In this document: in pieces, positions 22,387 to 30,300 of the stretch | Numbering within the stretch: position 1 is the first letter of the stretch | How the letters are laid out: every line of letters starts with the position of its first letter | Virus record (IMG/VR): IMGVR_UViG_3300012002_000052 | Span: 1 to 45,366 of that record | Length of the DNA stretch: 45,366 bases | Origin: a virus | Reading direction: 5' to 3' (one strand) | The notes under the pieces: model-generated | Told to the model about the DNA's origin: nothing | The model's input: the letters and a program-made list of their open reading frames with translations, nothing else | Databases searched by the model: none | Position numbers and translations under genes: made by a program

Positions 22387-22492
22387 GATCCACCTCCTTT
22401 ATCTCGCTATCAATAACTTTTTTGATAAGCCCTATGCCTTTCGGGTATACATACGGCGTTGATGTAGTGTGTGCGTTGCCTTGATTAATCAT
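22379..22492 (-). CDS. 37-aa hypothetical peptide
   Basis: Easily missed. ATG 22492 has a strong GGAGG at 6 nt and overlaps the stop of the GIY-YIG gene; the stop overlaps the next start. Sequence begins MINQGNAHTTSTPYVYPKGI. Perfect operon packing on both sides argues it is translated. Function unknown. Confidence 0.6.
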   Translation of the reverse strand: MINQGNAHTTSTPYVYPKGIGLIKKVIDSEIKEVDHE

Positions 22493-23171
22493 CTGTCGCC
22501 TCCTTGTCTATTATACTTTTAATTAAAATATCTATTTCTTTTATATCATCATTTGATAAATCAAACCATTCGCCCCTTATGTTTTTATGTTTTAACTTAG
22601 CGTGAATTAATGACTCTATTTTATTTGAGTTTTTACACTCATAAACCTTTATTAATTTTAATTCATAAGGGCTTGAAGTCTGTAATGCTTTTAGCCTATT
22701 TTCAGGATCACTTGAAATTCCAATTTTATAATATTCGCTATTATGTATTATGTATAAATATTCATTTTGATAATTATTATCTGATTTATTAATATAATTT
22801 TTATTTTTTATATCTCTTGCAACATCGCACGCACTCGGCGGTTTGATATTAAAATGTTTAAAACATTTATATATTGGTTTAAAATAATAATCAATATATT
22901 TTCTCGCAATTATTTTTATAAATATCTCTGGAACAGAATTCACAGTTTTTTTGTTTTCAAGACCTTCTAAATTGATAATGCTAAATAAAAAATATTGATG
23001 GACGCTTTCTAAACATTTGTGATTTTCATAATCATCTAACCAATCATAAAAATCTAAATTAATATCACTGTTTTCGTCAAGCGTATTTGAAAATTCAAAA
23101 TACTCATTTAGAATATGCTCAACAGGAACATACTTGACTCCCAAAATCTTATTGCCTACTACTTTTTGCAT
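22485..23171 (-). CDS. GIY-YIG superfamily protein (T5orf172/MUG113-like) with novel N-terminus
   Basis: 228 aa from ATG 23171, placed by GGAGGGATTCA; a TTG at 23186 lies in the upstream terminator. Residues about 135-215 (YLYIIHNSEYYKIGISSDPENRLKALQ to ESLIHAKLKH.NIRGEWFDL) are the T5orf172-type GIY-YIG domain. The N-terminal 130 residues are Asn/Ile/Lys-rich and unrecognised. The gene is distinctly more AT-rich than its neighbours, which suggests recent acquisition. It is first in the leftward operon and lies immediately after the candidate structured RNA. Confidence 0.75.
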   Translation of the reverse strand: MQKVVGNKILGVKYVPVEHILNEYFEFSNTLDENSDINLDFYDWLDDYENHKCLESVHQYFLFSIINLEGLENKKTVNSVPEIFIKIIARKYIDYYFKPIYKCFKHFNIKPPSACDVARDIKNKNYINKSDNNYQNEYLYIIHNSEYYKIGISSDPENRLKALQTSSPYELKLIKVYECKNSNKIESLIHAKLKHKNIRGEWFDLSNDDIKEIDILIKSIIDKEATDD

Positions 23172-23184
23172 TGAATCCCTCCAC

Positions 23185-23400
23185 AAAAAAAAGCCAACCC
23201 CCGCCCGTCGCTATAAGCAACGGAAACACATGCAGGAATTGGCTTTGTAACACAAACCTTAAATACTGTGTTTTGATATTTAAAGTTCTTTTTTCAAAAT
23301 AATATACCGCTGGCTTTCTCAGTGAGCTAACACTGCTTGCAATAGAAACCCAACGGTATTTTTAAAAGGTGGTATTGTAAGCAAGCTCAATACTACCCTC
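23185..23400 (-). ncRNA. Candidate structured RNA with own -10 box and terminator
   Basis: On the - strand a TATAAT (23412-23407) places a start near 23400, right at the first hairpin. Hairpins in order: 23397-23368 (GGUAGUAUUG with CAAUACCACC, one A-C mismatch); 23359-23304 (a 16-bp stem with one G-U, one mismatch, enclosing CAGUG/CACUG); 23272-23249 (AACACA/UGUGUU); 23246-23190 (AAAGCCAA/UUGGCUUU, with inner CCGUUGC/GCGACGG), followed by a run of U. The third-party pairs in the second and last stems are G-U only when read leftward, favouring this strand; the first stem favours the other. It may be a small RNA or a leader controlling the GIY-YIG gene, whose ATG is 14 bp beyond the U-run. Confidence 0.6.
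23190..23246 (-). terminator. Forked Rho-independent terminator
   Basis: The 8-bp stem AAAGCCAA/TTGGCTTT is followed leftward by eight T in total (TTGGCTTTTTTTTG). Its 41-nt loop contains an extra 7-bp hairpin, so the structure is forked. It ends the candidate RNA just before the GIY-YIG gene's ribosome binding site. Confidence 0.65.
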
Positions 23401-23406
23401 AAATAT

Positions 23407-23412
23407 ATTATA
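23407..23412 (-). promoter_or_regulatory. Consensus -10 box (TATAAT) for the candidate RNA
   Basis: A perfect TATAAT lies 7 bp before the first hairpin. The -35 region (GGAAAA at 17-bp spacing) is a poor match, so strength is uncertain. Confidence 0.45.
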
Positions 23413-23488
23413 CACTATTTTCGGAAATTTTCCTAATTTTTTACATAATTTTTTTTAAGCCCGATTTAAACCCCCATGTAGTAAATCT

Positions 23489-23516
23489 ATCATATCACGC
23501 TATACTTTGGCTCTAC
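23489..23516 (-). promoter_or_regulatory. Putative leftward promoter, copy 2 of the shared element
   Basis: GTAGAG (23516-23511), a 16-nt spacer and TATGAT (23494-23489) repeat the arrangement at 3969-3996. The surrounding block 23504-23540 matches 3984-4020 at 31 of 37 positions. It points toward the candidate RNA and the replication operon. Confidence 0.5.
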
Positions 23517-23551
23517 ATACGCCGAGAGAGGGATATTTAGGCATATTAAAT

Positions 23552-23579
23552 CAGCCCCCGAAGCAATTTCCGAGGGCTG
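23552..23579 (-). terminator. Hairpin, possible end of the late transcript
   Basis: CAGCCC-CG pairs with CG-GGGCTG around AAGCAATTTC. Leftward it runs into ATTTAATAT, a weak T-tract, so it may end transcription arriving from the lysis side (gene stop 23768). No run of pure T. Confidence 0.45.
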
Positions 23580-23624
23580 TATTAGAGGATAGTATACGCA
23601 TGGCGAAAACATACGCATATTATT

Positions 23625-23658
23625 TTTAGGAAAAAGCGGACTTACACTGTATATATAA
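23625..23658 (+). promoter_or_regulatory. Promoter-like element, copy B
   Basis: TTTAGGAAAAAGCGGACTT, four bases and TGTATATATAA; 30 of 34 positions equal to copy A at 19729-19762. It lies 14 bp before the start codon of a 26-aa peptide gene and overlaps no coding sequence. If the TATATA block is the -10, the leader is very short. Confidence 0.5.
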
Positions 23659-23672
23659 CTAAGGAGCGTAAT

Positions 23673-23753
23673 ATGTTTTCAGTAATAATCTCCCTTTTAT
23701 GGGTGGGTCTCATGGTCTATATTATGATTAAGGTTGCTAACGCTTTTAGCTAA
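23673..23753 (+). CDS. 26-aa hydrophobic peptide on the + strand
   Basis: Easily missed and isolated among leftward genes. ATG 23673 has a perfect AAGGAG at 7 nt. The peptide is one membrane segment (SVIISLLWVGLMVYIMI) with a short polar end. It is driven, if at all, by element B just upstream, and converges on the late operon's last gene. Function unknown; small phage membrane peptides may affect lysis timing or exclusion. Confidence 0.5.
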   Translation: MFSVIISLLWVGLMVYIMIKVANAFS

Positions 23754-23767
23754 TCTGTTTATATCGG

Positions 23768-24418
23768 CTAATAATAAGAGTGTTCATTTCCTTCATAAGA
23801 TTCTAACCTTGCTAATGCTTCTTTTTTATCTATTGCTTTTCGCATAAGGTTTTGAGACATATTGTCATTAGGCATTGTTTTAAATATTTCAATCGCTTCA
23901 TCGTATTCTCCATTATTATATAATTCCATACCCCTCGCCCTTCTTTCACCCTCCGGTAATTGATCAACGGTTATTTGCCCGGAGTCATATAATCCCTTTA
24001 ATAATTTCTGCGCTTGATCGTACGTCCCTGTGCTATCATAATCATCATCTGCGGGGTAATAACCGATTGTCTCCTCAGGATTGTCTACTATGGAATACGC
24101 TAAATCATAGCTCATATCCGGGTTTGTCGATGGTGTCGGAAGCTCAGGCTCAGGCTCAGGCTCAGCGTTTTCTAATATATCCTGTATTGTCGCATATACT
24201 TTTTGTTCTGTCATTCCGCTACCGGCTATATCCGCTCCTGTCGGTGATTCCCTGTCGCTATACGGATTATCATTATTTTTTAAACCGGACTCAGGGTTAA
24301 GATATATCATATCGCTCAGGCTTCTTATCCCCGCTTCTCCTTTCTGTTCGTAATAATCAGCTAAATTTTCATAGCCATTCATTTTTACATAGTTTGTCAA
24401 CATTGATTTTATTGTCAT
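23768..24418 (-). CDS. Hypothetical protein with TPR-like C-terminus
   Basis: 216 aa, last gene of the late operon. It has a Glu/Pro stretch (PEPEPELPTP) at about residue 90-105. The C-terminus RARGMELYNNGEYDEAIEIF then MRKAIDKKEALARLES reads like one TPR unit plus capping helix. A structural or assembly role is plausible from operon position; not recognised. ATG 24418 follows AGGAGGATAAT. Confidence 0.65.
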   Translation of the reverse strand: MTIKSMLTNYVKMNGYENLADYYEQKGEAGIRSLSDMIYLNPESGLKNNDNPYSDRESPTGADIAGSGMTEQKVYATIQDILENAEPEPEPELPTPSTNPDMSYDLAYSIVDNPEETIGYYPADDDYDSTGTYDQAQKLLKGLYDSGQITVDQLPEGERRARGMELYNNGEYDEAIEIFKTMPNDNMSQNLMRKAIDKKEALARLESYEGNEHSYY

Positions 24419-24419
24419 A

Positions 24420-24731
24420 TTATCCTCCGTTTGTTATCGCATAATTTGTTTGCTCATTAGTTAGATTGACCACTGTAACGTTAGTGAGATTATCAACCTG
24501 TATATTAATAATCTTATTCGTAAACCCGTCCTCAAAAATAATAGTAACATTCCCGTTCATAACGTCAGTAGTTTGGCTTGAGTCTATCGTAGTCCGTTGG
24601 TTAGACTCAACCTCAGTAATGTCTATTATTTCTTTCGGAGAGGCTTTCCAGCCCGCTATAAACACTCCGGTATGAGACAATAATAATCCAATAACTATTA
24701 ATACCGTTACAGGGTCAACTTTTAATTTCAT
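24420..24731 (-). CDS. Single-pass membrane protein of the lysis region
   Basis: 103 aa. An N-terminal hydrophobic helix (VTVLIVIGLLLSHTGVFIAGW) is followed by a Thr/Asn/Val-rich exported domain (TNVTVVNLTNEQTNYAIT). The topology resembles an inner-membrane spanin subunit, but spanins are usually helical and this part looks beta-rich, so the role is open. It overlaps the L,D-transpeptidase-like gene by 4 bp. Confidence 0.6.
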   Translation of the reverse strand: MKLKVDPVTVLIVIGLLLSHTGVFIAGWKASPKEIIDITEVESNQRTTIDSSQTTDVMNGNVTIIFEDGFTNKIINIQVDNLTNVTVVNLTNEQTNYAITNGG

Positions 24732-25264
24732 GCTACACTCCTTTTCTTAGGCTTCACCTCGATCAGCTTTACACGGCAAATCTCGTCCAGTTCAAAGTTC
24801 TCAATAAACCGGTTCCAGTTTTCTTTATAGATCGTAATACAACCGTGCGACCAATCCCACTCTTTCCCGCCCTTGTGAATGTTTACACAGCATATTATAT
24901 TTCTGTCTACATGTTTCGGGTTCGGTATCTCAGACGGAAGCGTCCTCTCTCCCAGCGTCAAGCTAAACTCATTCCGTATTTTCGGTAGTCGCTTAATCGG
25001 TTTCCCGATAAGCCGGAATATTTTCGGAGCTTCATACTTACCCTTGTGCATCCCGATAATAGCGAAGTAATTGCCGGGAGCAAGCTTCCCGCCTTGATAG
25101 TTTACAGTGTGATCTGTGTTGACGTAATCGGAATAGTATATCATTTCAGCGTTATCATGTTCGGAGTCGTATACCTCTATTCGGCTGTCGTATTTATCGC
25201 CGTTGTCAGCTTTGAATAACCATTTTGATAATGATCCGCCTCGAATTATTTTAATCAGTTTCAT
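24728..25264 (-). CDS. L,D-transpeptidase-like (YkuD-type) cell-wall enzyme, candidate endolysin
   Basis: 178 aa. It has the conserved VNIHKGG, nine residues, then SHGCITIY (H130, S139, H140, G141, C142), with C142 the predicted nucleophile of YkuD-type L,D-transpeptidases and related DUF5675 proteins. It sits next to membrane and holin-like genes, where a phage endolysin belongs, and no other lysin (amidase, lysozyme, muramidase) is seen. Using a transpeptidase fold for lysis would be unusual. No signal peptide is apparent, so a holin is needed for export. Confidence 0.72.
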   Translation of the reverse strand: MKLIKIIRGGSLSKWLFKADNGDKYDSRIEVYDSEHDNAEMIYYSDYVNTDHTVNYQGGKLAPGNYFAIIGMHKGKYEAPKIFRLIGKPIKRLPKIRNEFSLTLGERTLPSEIPNPKHVDRNIICCVNIHKGGKEWDWSHGCITIYKENWNRFIENFELDEICRVKLIEVKPKKRSVA

Positions 25265-25336
25265 GCTACCTCCTTATAATCAAATATCCGCAATCTTTAC
25301 TCATATAAAATTAATATGCGTAAATAAACGTGATTT

Positions 25337-25552
25337 TTACTCATTGCCTTTCGTGTCAATCTCTACGCTACCGGCTTTTATCATGATTCCTTTCTCAAGT
25401 AGATTCATAACACCGTATACCACCGCCGAACCGGCAAACAATATCAGAAAGGCGTTTTCGCTCAGCTTACCCCAAATAAATAGCCCGATTGCGGCTGCCA
25501 TGACTACAAGGAATATCCACAATTTTCGGCTCTTAATCCCGTCTCCGTTCAT
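25337..25552 (-). CDS. Holin-like small membrane protein
   Basis: 71 aa from ATG 25552, set by AGGAGG at 7 nt; upstream readings overlap another gene. Two hydrophobic helices (LWIFLVVMAAAIGLFIW and AFLILFAGSAVVYGVM) flank a short turn with GKLSEN, with charged ends, the usual class II holin layout. A 72-bp gap separates it from the YkuD-type gene. Confidence 0.65.
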   Translation of the reverse strand: MNGDGIKSRKLWIFLVVMAAAIGLFIWGKLSENAFLILFAGSAVVYGVMNLLEKGIMIKAGSVEIDTKGNE

Positions 25553-25733
25553 TGATTGCCTCCTTATTGTCTTGAGATAAAACAGCGTCTTTAAGCACAC
25601 AATATTTTGAGATTCCTTTTTTCGGATCAATTTCAATTTCACCGCTAAGCTTACAATAATGAAGAAAGTTAGCGTAATTCATGCCTTTATAATCGGGGCA
25701 TTCGCTACATTTTGTTATAACATTAATTTTCAT
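25533..25733 (-). CDS. Small Cys-rich protein
   Basis: 66 aa. TKCSECPDYKG, HYCKLSG and SKYCVLKD give a C-x2-C...C...C set, a likely zinc ribbon. It starts at ATG 25733, overlapping the 59-aa gene (ATGA), and overlaps the holin-like start by 20 bp. Confidence 0.65.
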   Translation of the reverse strand: MKINVITKCSECPDYKGMNYANFLHYCKLSGEIEIDPKKGISKYCVLKDAVLSQDNKEAINERRRD

Positions 25734-25909
25734 TGATCGCCTCCTCTAAACCAAATTTTATGAAAATCCTTTTTTGCCTTCTCAATAGATTTATCGGAAG
25801 CAACTACCCCGCCCCCGTTGTAAATATAATCATTGAAGTCCTCTATCGTTCCGTCTTGTTTCAGCCATTCCGGTAAATCGTAAAACTCTAAGGTTTTCGT
25901 TATTTTCAT
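25730..25909 (-). CDS. 59-aa hypothetical protein
   Basis: Easily missed. ATG 25909 follows GGAGGCAAGTA; the stop overlaps the next ATG. It begins MKITKTLEFYDLPEWLKQDG and has a Gly triplet followed by a basic helix. Unrecognised. Confidence 0.62.
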   Translation of the reverse strand: MKITKTLEFYDLPEWLKQDGTIEDFNDYIYNGGGVVASDKSIEKAKKDFHKIWFRGGDQ

Positions 25910-25925
25910 TACTTGCCTCCAACCT

Positions 25926-26342
25926 TCAATCGCCCGTCAGGCCCATGCTAAACAGCTTCCAAATCACAAATGCCATCATTCCAAAAAGGGTAAGCGTGCC
26001 GGTGATAAAGCCTACAATAGCACCCGCCTTTTTGATCTTGTCTATCGCTCTATTCTCTTCAGTTGATTTTATCTTATCAAACTGTTTTACGCAATGCTTT
26101 TTTTGATACTCGAAAGAATTCGCTATTGATTCCACTTGTCGGCTTGTCTCCTCTGCTATCGTAGTAAGCACCGCTAAGCCCTTCTCGTTTGAAGCAATCC
26201 GCTCCCCTTGCTTGCGGTCTTTCTCGTAGAGATCGTCAATATCCTTGCGAAAATGACCCTCGACTGATTGAAGCCTGTCGTCAAGCCTTCGATAGTGATC
26301 GTCAAGTTTCTTTTCAAATCGGCTGTATTCGTTATCATTCAT
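25926..26342 (-). CDS. Coiled-coil membrane protein (XhlA/holin-associated type)
   Basis: 138 aa. Charged coiled-coil over residues 1-105 (FEKKLDDHYRRLDDRLQSVE, LTTIAEETSRQVESIANSFE), then one C-terminal membrane helix (GAIVGFITGTLTLFGMMAFVIW). This is the architecture of XhlA/hemolysin-type proteins paired with holins. It overlaps the tail-fibre gene stop by one base. Confidence 0.65.
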   Translation of the reverse strand: MNDNEYSRFEKKLDDHYRRLDDRLQSVEGHFRKDIDDLYEKDRKQGERIASNEKGLAVLTTIAEETSRQVESIANSFEYQKKHCVKQFDKIKSTEENRAIDKIKKAGAIVGFITGTLTLFGMMAFVIWKLFSMGLTGD

Positions 26343-27379
26343 TACGCAATCCTTTTTGCTTTCAATTTTGTCATTCCAGCATGCCCCGAAAAAATTCTAA
26401 GATAATCCGCCGAGCTGTCAAACAACGGCTTAAGATGTAAATAATACGTTGTATTTGATGATATAGAAACTTCAAATTTGCAATACGCTCCAAACCTTGC
26501 AATTTTATTGTTTGAAGTTGCGTCATATAAATACGTTCCAATCTCAGAATCTTGTATAAGATTACCGGAATAATTAGTACGAACGGACGTGTCAATACCA
26601 GTATAAACCCCGCCTTGCGTAGTGTTACCGGAAGTGTCAGCCCTCGCCATTGCCATGTATTCAAACTCCCATATCCCCGGCGTCAACGTAAGCGCAACGG
26701 AAGTTATCCCTTGCCATTGATTTTCTGTCCAGTTTGCCGACCCGTCTACCGATATAGTTGATGTAGTTGTAAATTCTACTACCGTCCCTATTTTATTGTC
26801 AATCACAAGCCAATTACTACCGTCTGAAATTAATTGCACATAATCATACTGTTCTGTAATTCGCCAATCAAAAGCAAGTCCGTTTAATGTTTCACTTCCT
26901 TCAGGAGAAACTAAAACTTCGCCAGTACCGGAATCCACTTTTTGAATTTTTATTATTCTATCTGTATTATCGCTTGCTGTCGGCAAAGTAATTGTTCTGT
27001 CGCTTGCCCCCGTAGTTACTAATATGTGTGAATATGTATCATCGTCTAATATAGTGTAATTTGCGGAGCTAACTGTTTTTACGCTTGAATTATAAGTCCT
27101 CAATAAATCCGTGCCTTCATAGCCGTCTACCGTATCGGCATTGCCTGAAACGTCTCCGGTTACATCTCCGGTTACATTTCCTGTCCACCCATTGAGATTG
27201 AAGCGTCCTATTAAACTGCTTCCGGCTTTTACTTTGCATTCTTTCGCTTGCCCCGGAATAACAATCTCACTATAATCAATCTCTTTATTATTTTTATTCT
27301 GCAATTTGTTTATCTCTTTGACTAATTCTTGTACTGCTTTCGCTGTATTGCGGTCTAAATTTGAAGTATTGATTTTCAC
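26342..27379 (-). CDS. Putative tail fibre/spike or receptor-binding protein
   Basis: 345 aa. Short N-terminal helix (AVQELVKEINKLQNKNNKE), then beta-rich repeats including GNVTGDVTGDVSGNADTVDG, a fibre-type linker, and Ser/Thr-rich strands, ending in a beta-sandwich-like domain of about 130 residues. Uses a GTG start at 27379 behind GGGAGATTAAA. Position after the internal virion genes and before the lysis cassette fits a host-recognition protein. Confidence 0.7.
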   Translation of the reverse strand: MKINTSNLDRNTAKAVQELVKEINKLQNKNNKEIDYSEIVIPGQAKECKVKAGSSLIGRFNLNGWTGNVTGDVTGDVSGNADTVDGYEGTDLLRTYNSSVKTVSSANYTILDDDTYSHILVTTGASDRTITLPTASDNTDRIIKIQKVDSGTGEVLVSPEGSETLNGLAFDWRITEQYDYVQLISDGSNWLVIDNKIGTVVEFTTTSTISVDGSANWTENQWQGITSVALTLTPGIWEFEYMAMARADTSGNTTQGGVYTGIDTSVRTNYSGNLIQDSEIGTYLYDATSNNKIARFGAYCKFEVSISSNTTYYLHLKPLFDSSADYLRIFSGHAGMTKLKAKRIA

Positions 27380-27380
27380 T

Positions 27381-30300
27381 TTAATCTCCCGTAAGCGTGT
27401 CTACTATTCTTTCCATAAACATAGCCCTTTCGTCTCTGCTTAGTATACCGTCTACATAAGCGTCCTGTACGTCCCAAAAGTTATTTGACGCTCTCGTCAT
27501 TATATCCTTAGCGTCTTTTTCTGTCAATTCTGTCCCCGCCATCGCTTTGTCTTTTAAGGCTTGAACCCAATAATCAAAATTAGTAAGCTCATCATATATT
27601 TCCCCTTTAGTTACCGATCTTGATATTGACCGGCTAAACGGAATATCGTATATCTGCGGAGTAATAACAAGGTAGCTCACCAAACCCCGCCTAACATCAG
27701 CCTCCGGTTTAGTAAGTGTCTGTCCGCTAAGGTTTTTAGCAATCCATTCCCCCGCTCCAAACTTTTCAGCGAACGATACCGGACGTAGATTCTGTAACCA
27801 ACGAGTTATAAACGGGCTTAATCTCATCCCCATATACTCTTTTGTCGCATACTTTGACCGTAATAATTCTTTTCTAAAGGTTAAATCTCTATTAGTCGCA
27901 ATCTCAATCGGAGTTTTAATGAGCGGAGTAATATCCCTCGCTATCTCATCTACAAACGCTTGAACCTTGTCATCATCTAACGCAACCCGCAATATTCTAT
28001 TCACATCAAAGAACGGTAAGAAGTTTTCCATCATCACATATCGGGGCTGTCCTACTCTGTTTTCTCCCATTCTTACAGGCGCTCCCTCTGACAACCATCC
28101 GCTCATAAACCTTTCATCAACCGTAGGATCACCAACCCTCGCTTGAGTTCCCTGTAATGTTGACCTAACAGTAATCCGTGTAGGTACGCTAAGCATATGG
28201 CTTATCTGTAATGGCATATTCTTTCGTGTCCACGTAGCGAATGGTACTATCCGTCTTATAGAAGTCCGAAATATATCCGGTATATCCGCATAGTCAAACA
28301 GATACTTAAACGATCTCTTAGCCGCTTCGTCATACGGCAACCCTCTCCGCACCCCGTCTACAAACAACCCAAACTTTGACCAATCTTCCACTGTATCGTT
28401 AGCAACCGCAAGCGGATTTTTCCCTACCGTATCAGTAAACCAATTCGCAAATCTGTTTAATAAGCCTGTGTTATTTGCCCCTTTTCTCCCCTCTGTCAAT
28501 ACTCTGCGTTGCCCTGTTCCAAATATTCCCCGCTTATATCCTTCTTGAAATATTTCCCCTAAGTTTATTCTCCGTCCGTCCGCCGTTGTTATGTCATAAG
28601 CCTTCTTAAGTATTCCGTCATCAAATAGTTTTATCGCTTCATCTGTCTTTCCCATAGCGCTATTAGCAAGCCTCATTGTGATTAATGCGTCTTTATTTGA
28701 CCTTACTAATCCGGGTAGCTGGCTAAGGTCATCTAATGATAAAGCGCTATTCATGAAGTTACCTAACATATTTCTAAATACGGTTGTCGGATATAATGAC
28801 AGTGTAATTGATTTCCATATCCTTTGAAGATCGTCCATTGTGTTTAATAGTTTCCGTGTAGCCTTAGGATCGTTTACAATCCTGTATGTCTTTTCAATAG
28901 CTTGTGCTATGTCCGGGTGAGCGTATTTACCTTTAATCGCTGTCGGCACCCAATCCCCTACCAGCTTTACCGTTGATTGTTGTTGTGGCATATCAAATAT
29001 AAACGGCGTTATTCCTTCATAGAATTTTTGTTGATGAATAGCCCGGGCCGCTCTCGCCCCACGTAGCCCTAATATTTTGTTTACGTCTGTATCAAATATC
29101 TTAATCGGAGTATCGGGATAGCGCTTAGTCCACCATTCCGCTAATCCGTCCCATATCTGGCCGCTCTTAGCCGCTTCATCAATCTCCCCAATCGAACCGG
29201 TCATCCTTCTTTGAATATTGCTTTGACTGCCTGACGATTTTTTATAAATGAAACTTTTTATCGCTTCCTTGAATTGACGTTGCTTTCCCGTAGGAAGTGT
29301 TAATATAAACTCTTTCGCTTCCGGTGTTAATGCGTGTGTAAAATACGCAATGTTATCAAACTCATCAGCAATTTCAGTCCCCATAAGATTCAGCCCGTTG
29401 CTCTCATTAAGCATTTGTCTTAACCGTGATTCAATCACGTCTAATTGTGGATCATATGGGTTGTTTACTTGAAGCTCATGGAATTTTTGAGCTAAACTAT
29501 CCCATTCTTTTGTGGCTATTGATTTACTTGTATTGTATGTAGTTCTTTTATACGCACTCTTTAAAGCGGATAAGTCCGCTTTTTTTATACCATAATCTTT
29601 ATATTTACTCGGATTCTCAAATAAATAATCTATAATTCCGTTTGCTTGATCTGCATCATAATCCGATAAATATTTGTTTATGAAATTAGTGTATTCGTCT
29701 GTGTAGTTCGATAATAACCTCTGATATTCTCTCTGGTCTAATATGCTAAGATTAAGCGGGTTACTCTTTACCCCATACCGAACCTCGTCAATAATAATAT
29801 CATCGAATGCTTTTCTGACCGGAGCTACATCATCTAAAGATAATCCATACTTTGCGAGGAATGAAGGGTTTTCTACTACCTCTGTCAATACATCGTTTAC
29901 TGTCTGTCCATCCGCTAATCTGTTATTCACAATGCCTGAAATATCGTCTACGGCGACCTGTATGGCGTTTTGTTTCTGCGCAACGGTATTATAGTAATAT
30001 CCATCAAACCTACGTGCGTCTCGTAAAGCGTCATTAGGATCAAGCACACGCCCTGCTGTGTCTCTAATAAAATCAGCGGTCTCATCTCCGATTCTCATTA
30101 TATCCCCGTCTCCGCCTGCGATTCTTGCGGGCATATTAGTACCTACCGCTCTCCGTGTTGATTGCCCTAATGAAGTCCCTTCAATAAGCCTGTTTTTAAC
30201 ACGCTCTATCTTCTTCCCCGCTTTTTCAGTAAACTGTAATAATGGCTTAGCCGCTATCTTTTCAGCGTCCTTAGCCCTGTTTACAAAGTCGGTTACGCTG

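Noticed and set aside
23190-23246. Seven- to eight-bp closing stem with internal hairpin, superficially tRNA-like
   Set aside because: Only 57 nt, no T-loop or anticodon arm, and a T-run follows on the leftward strand; it is a forked terminator.
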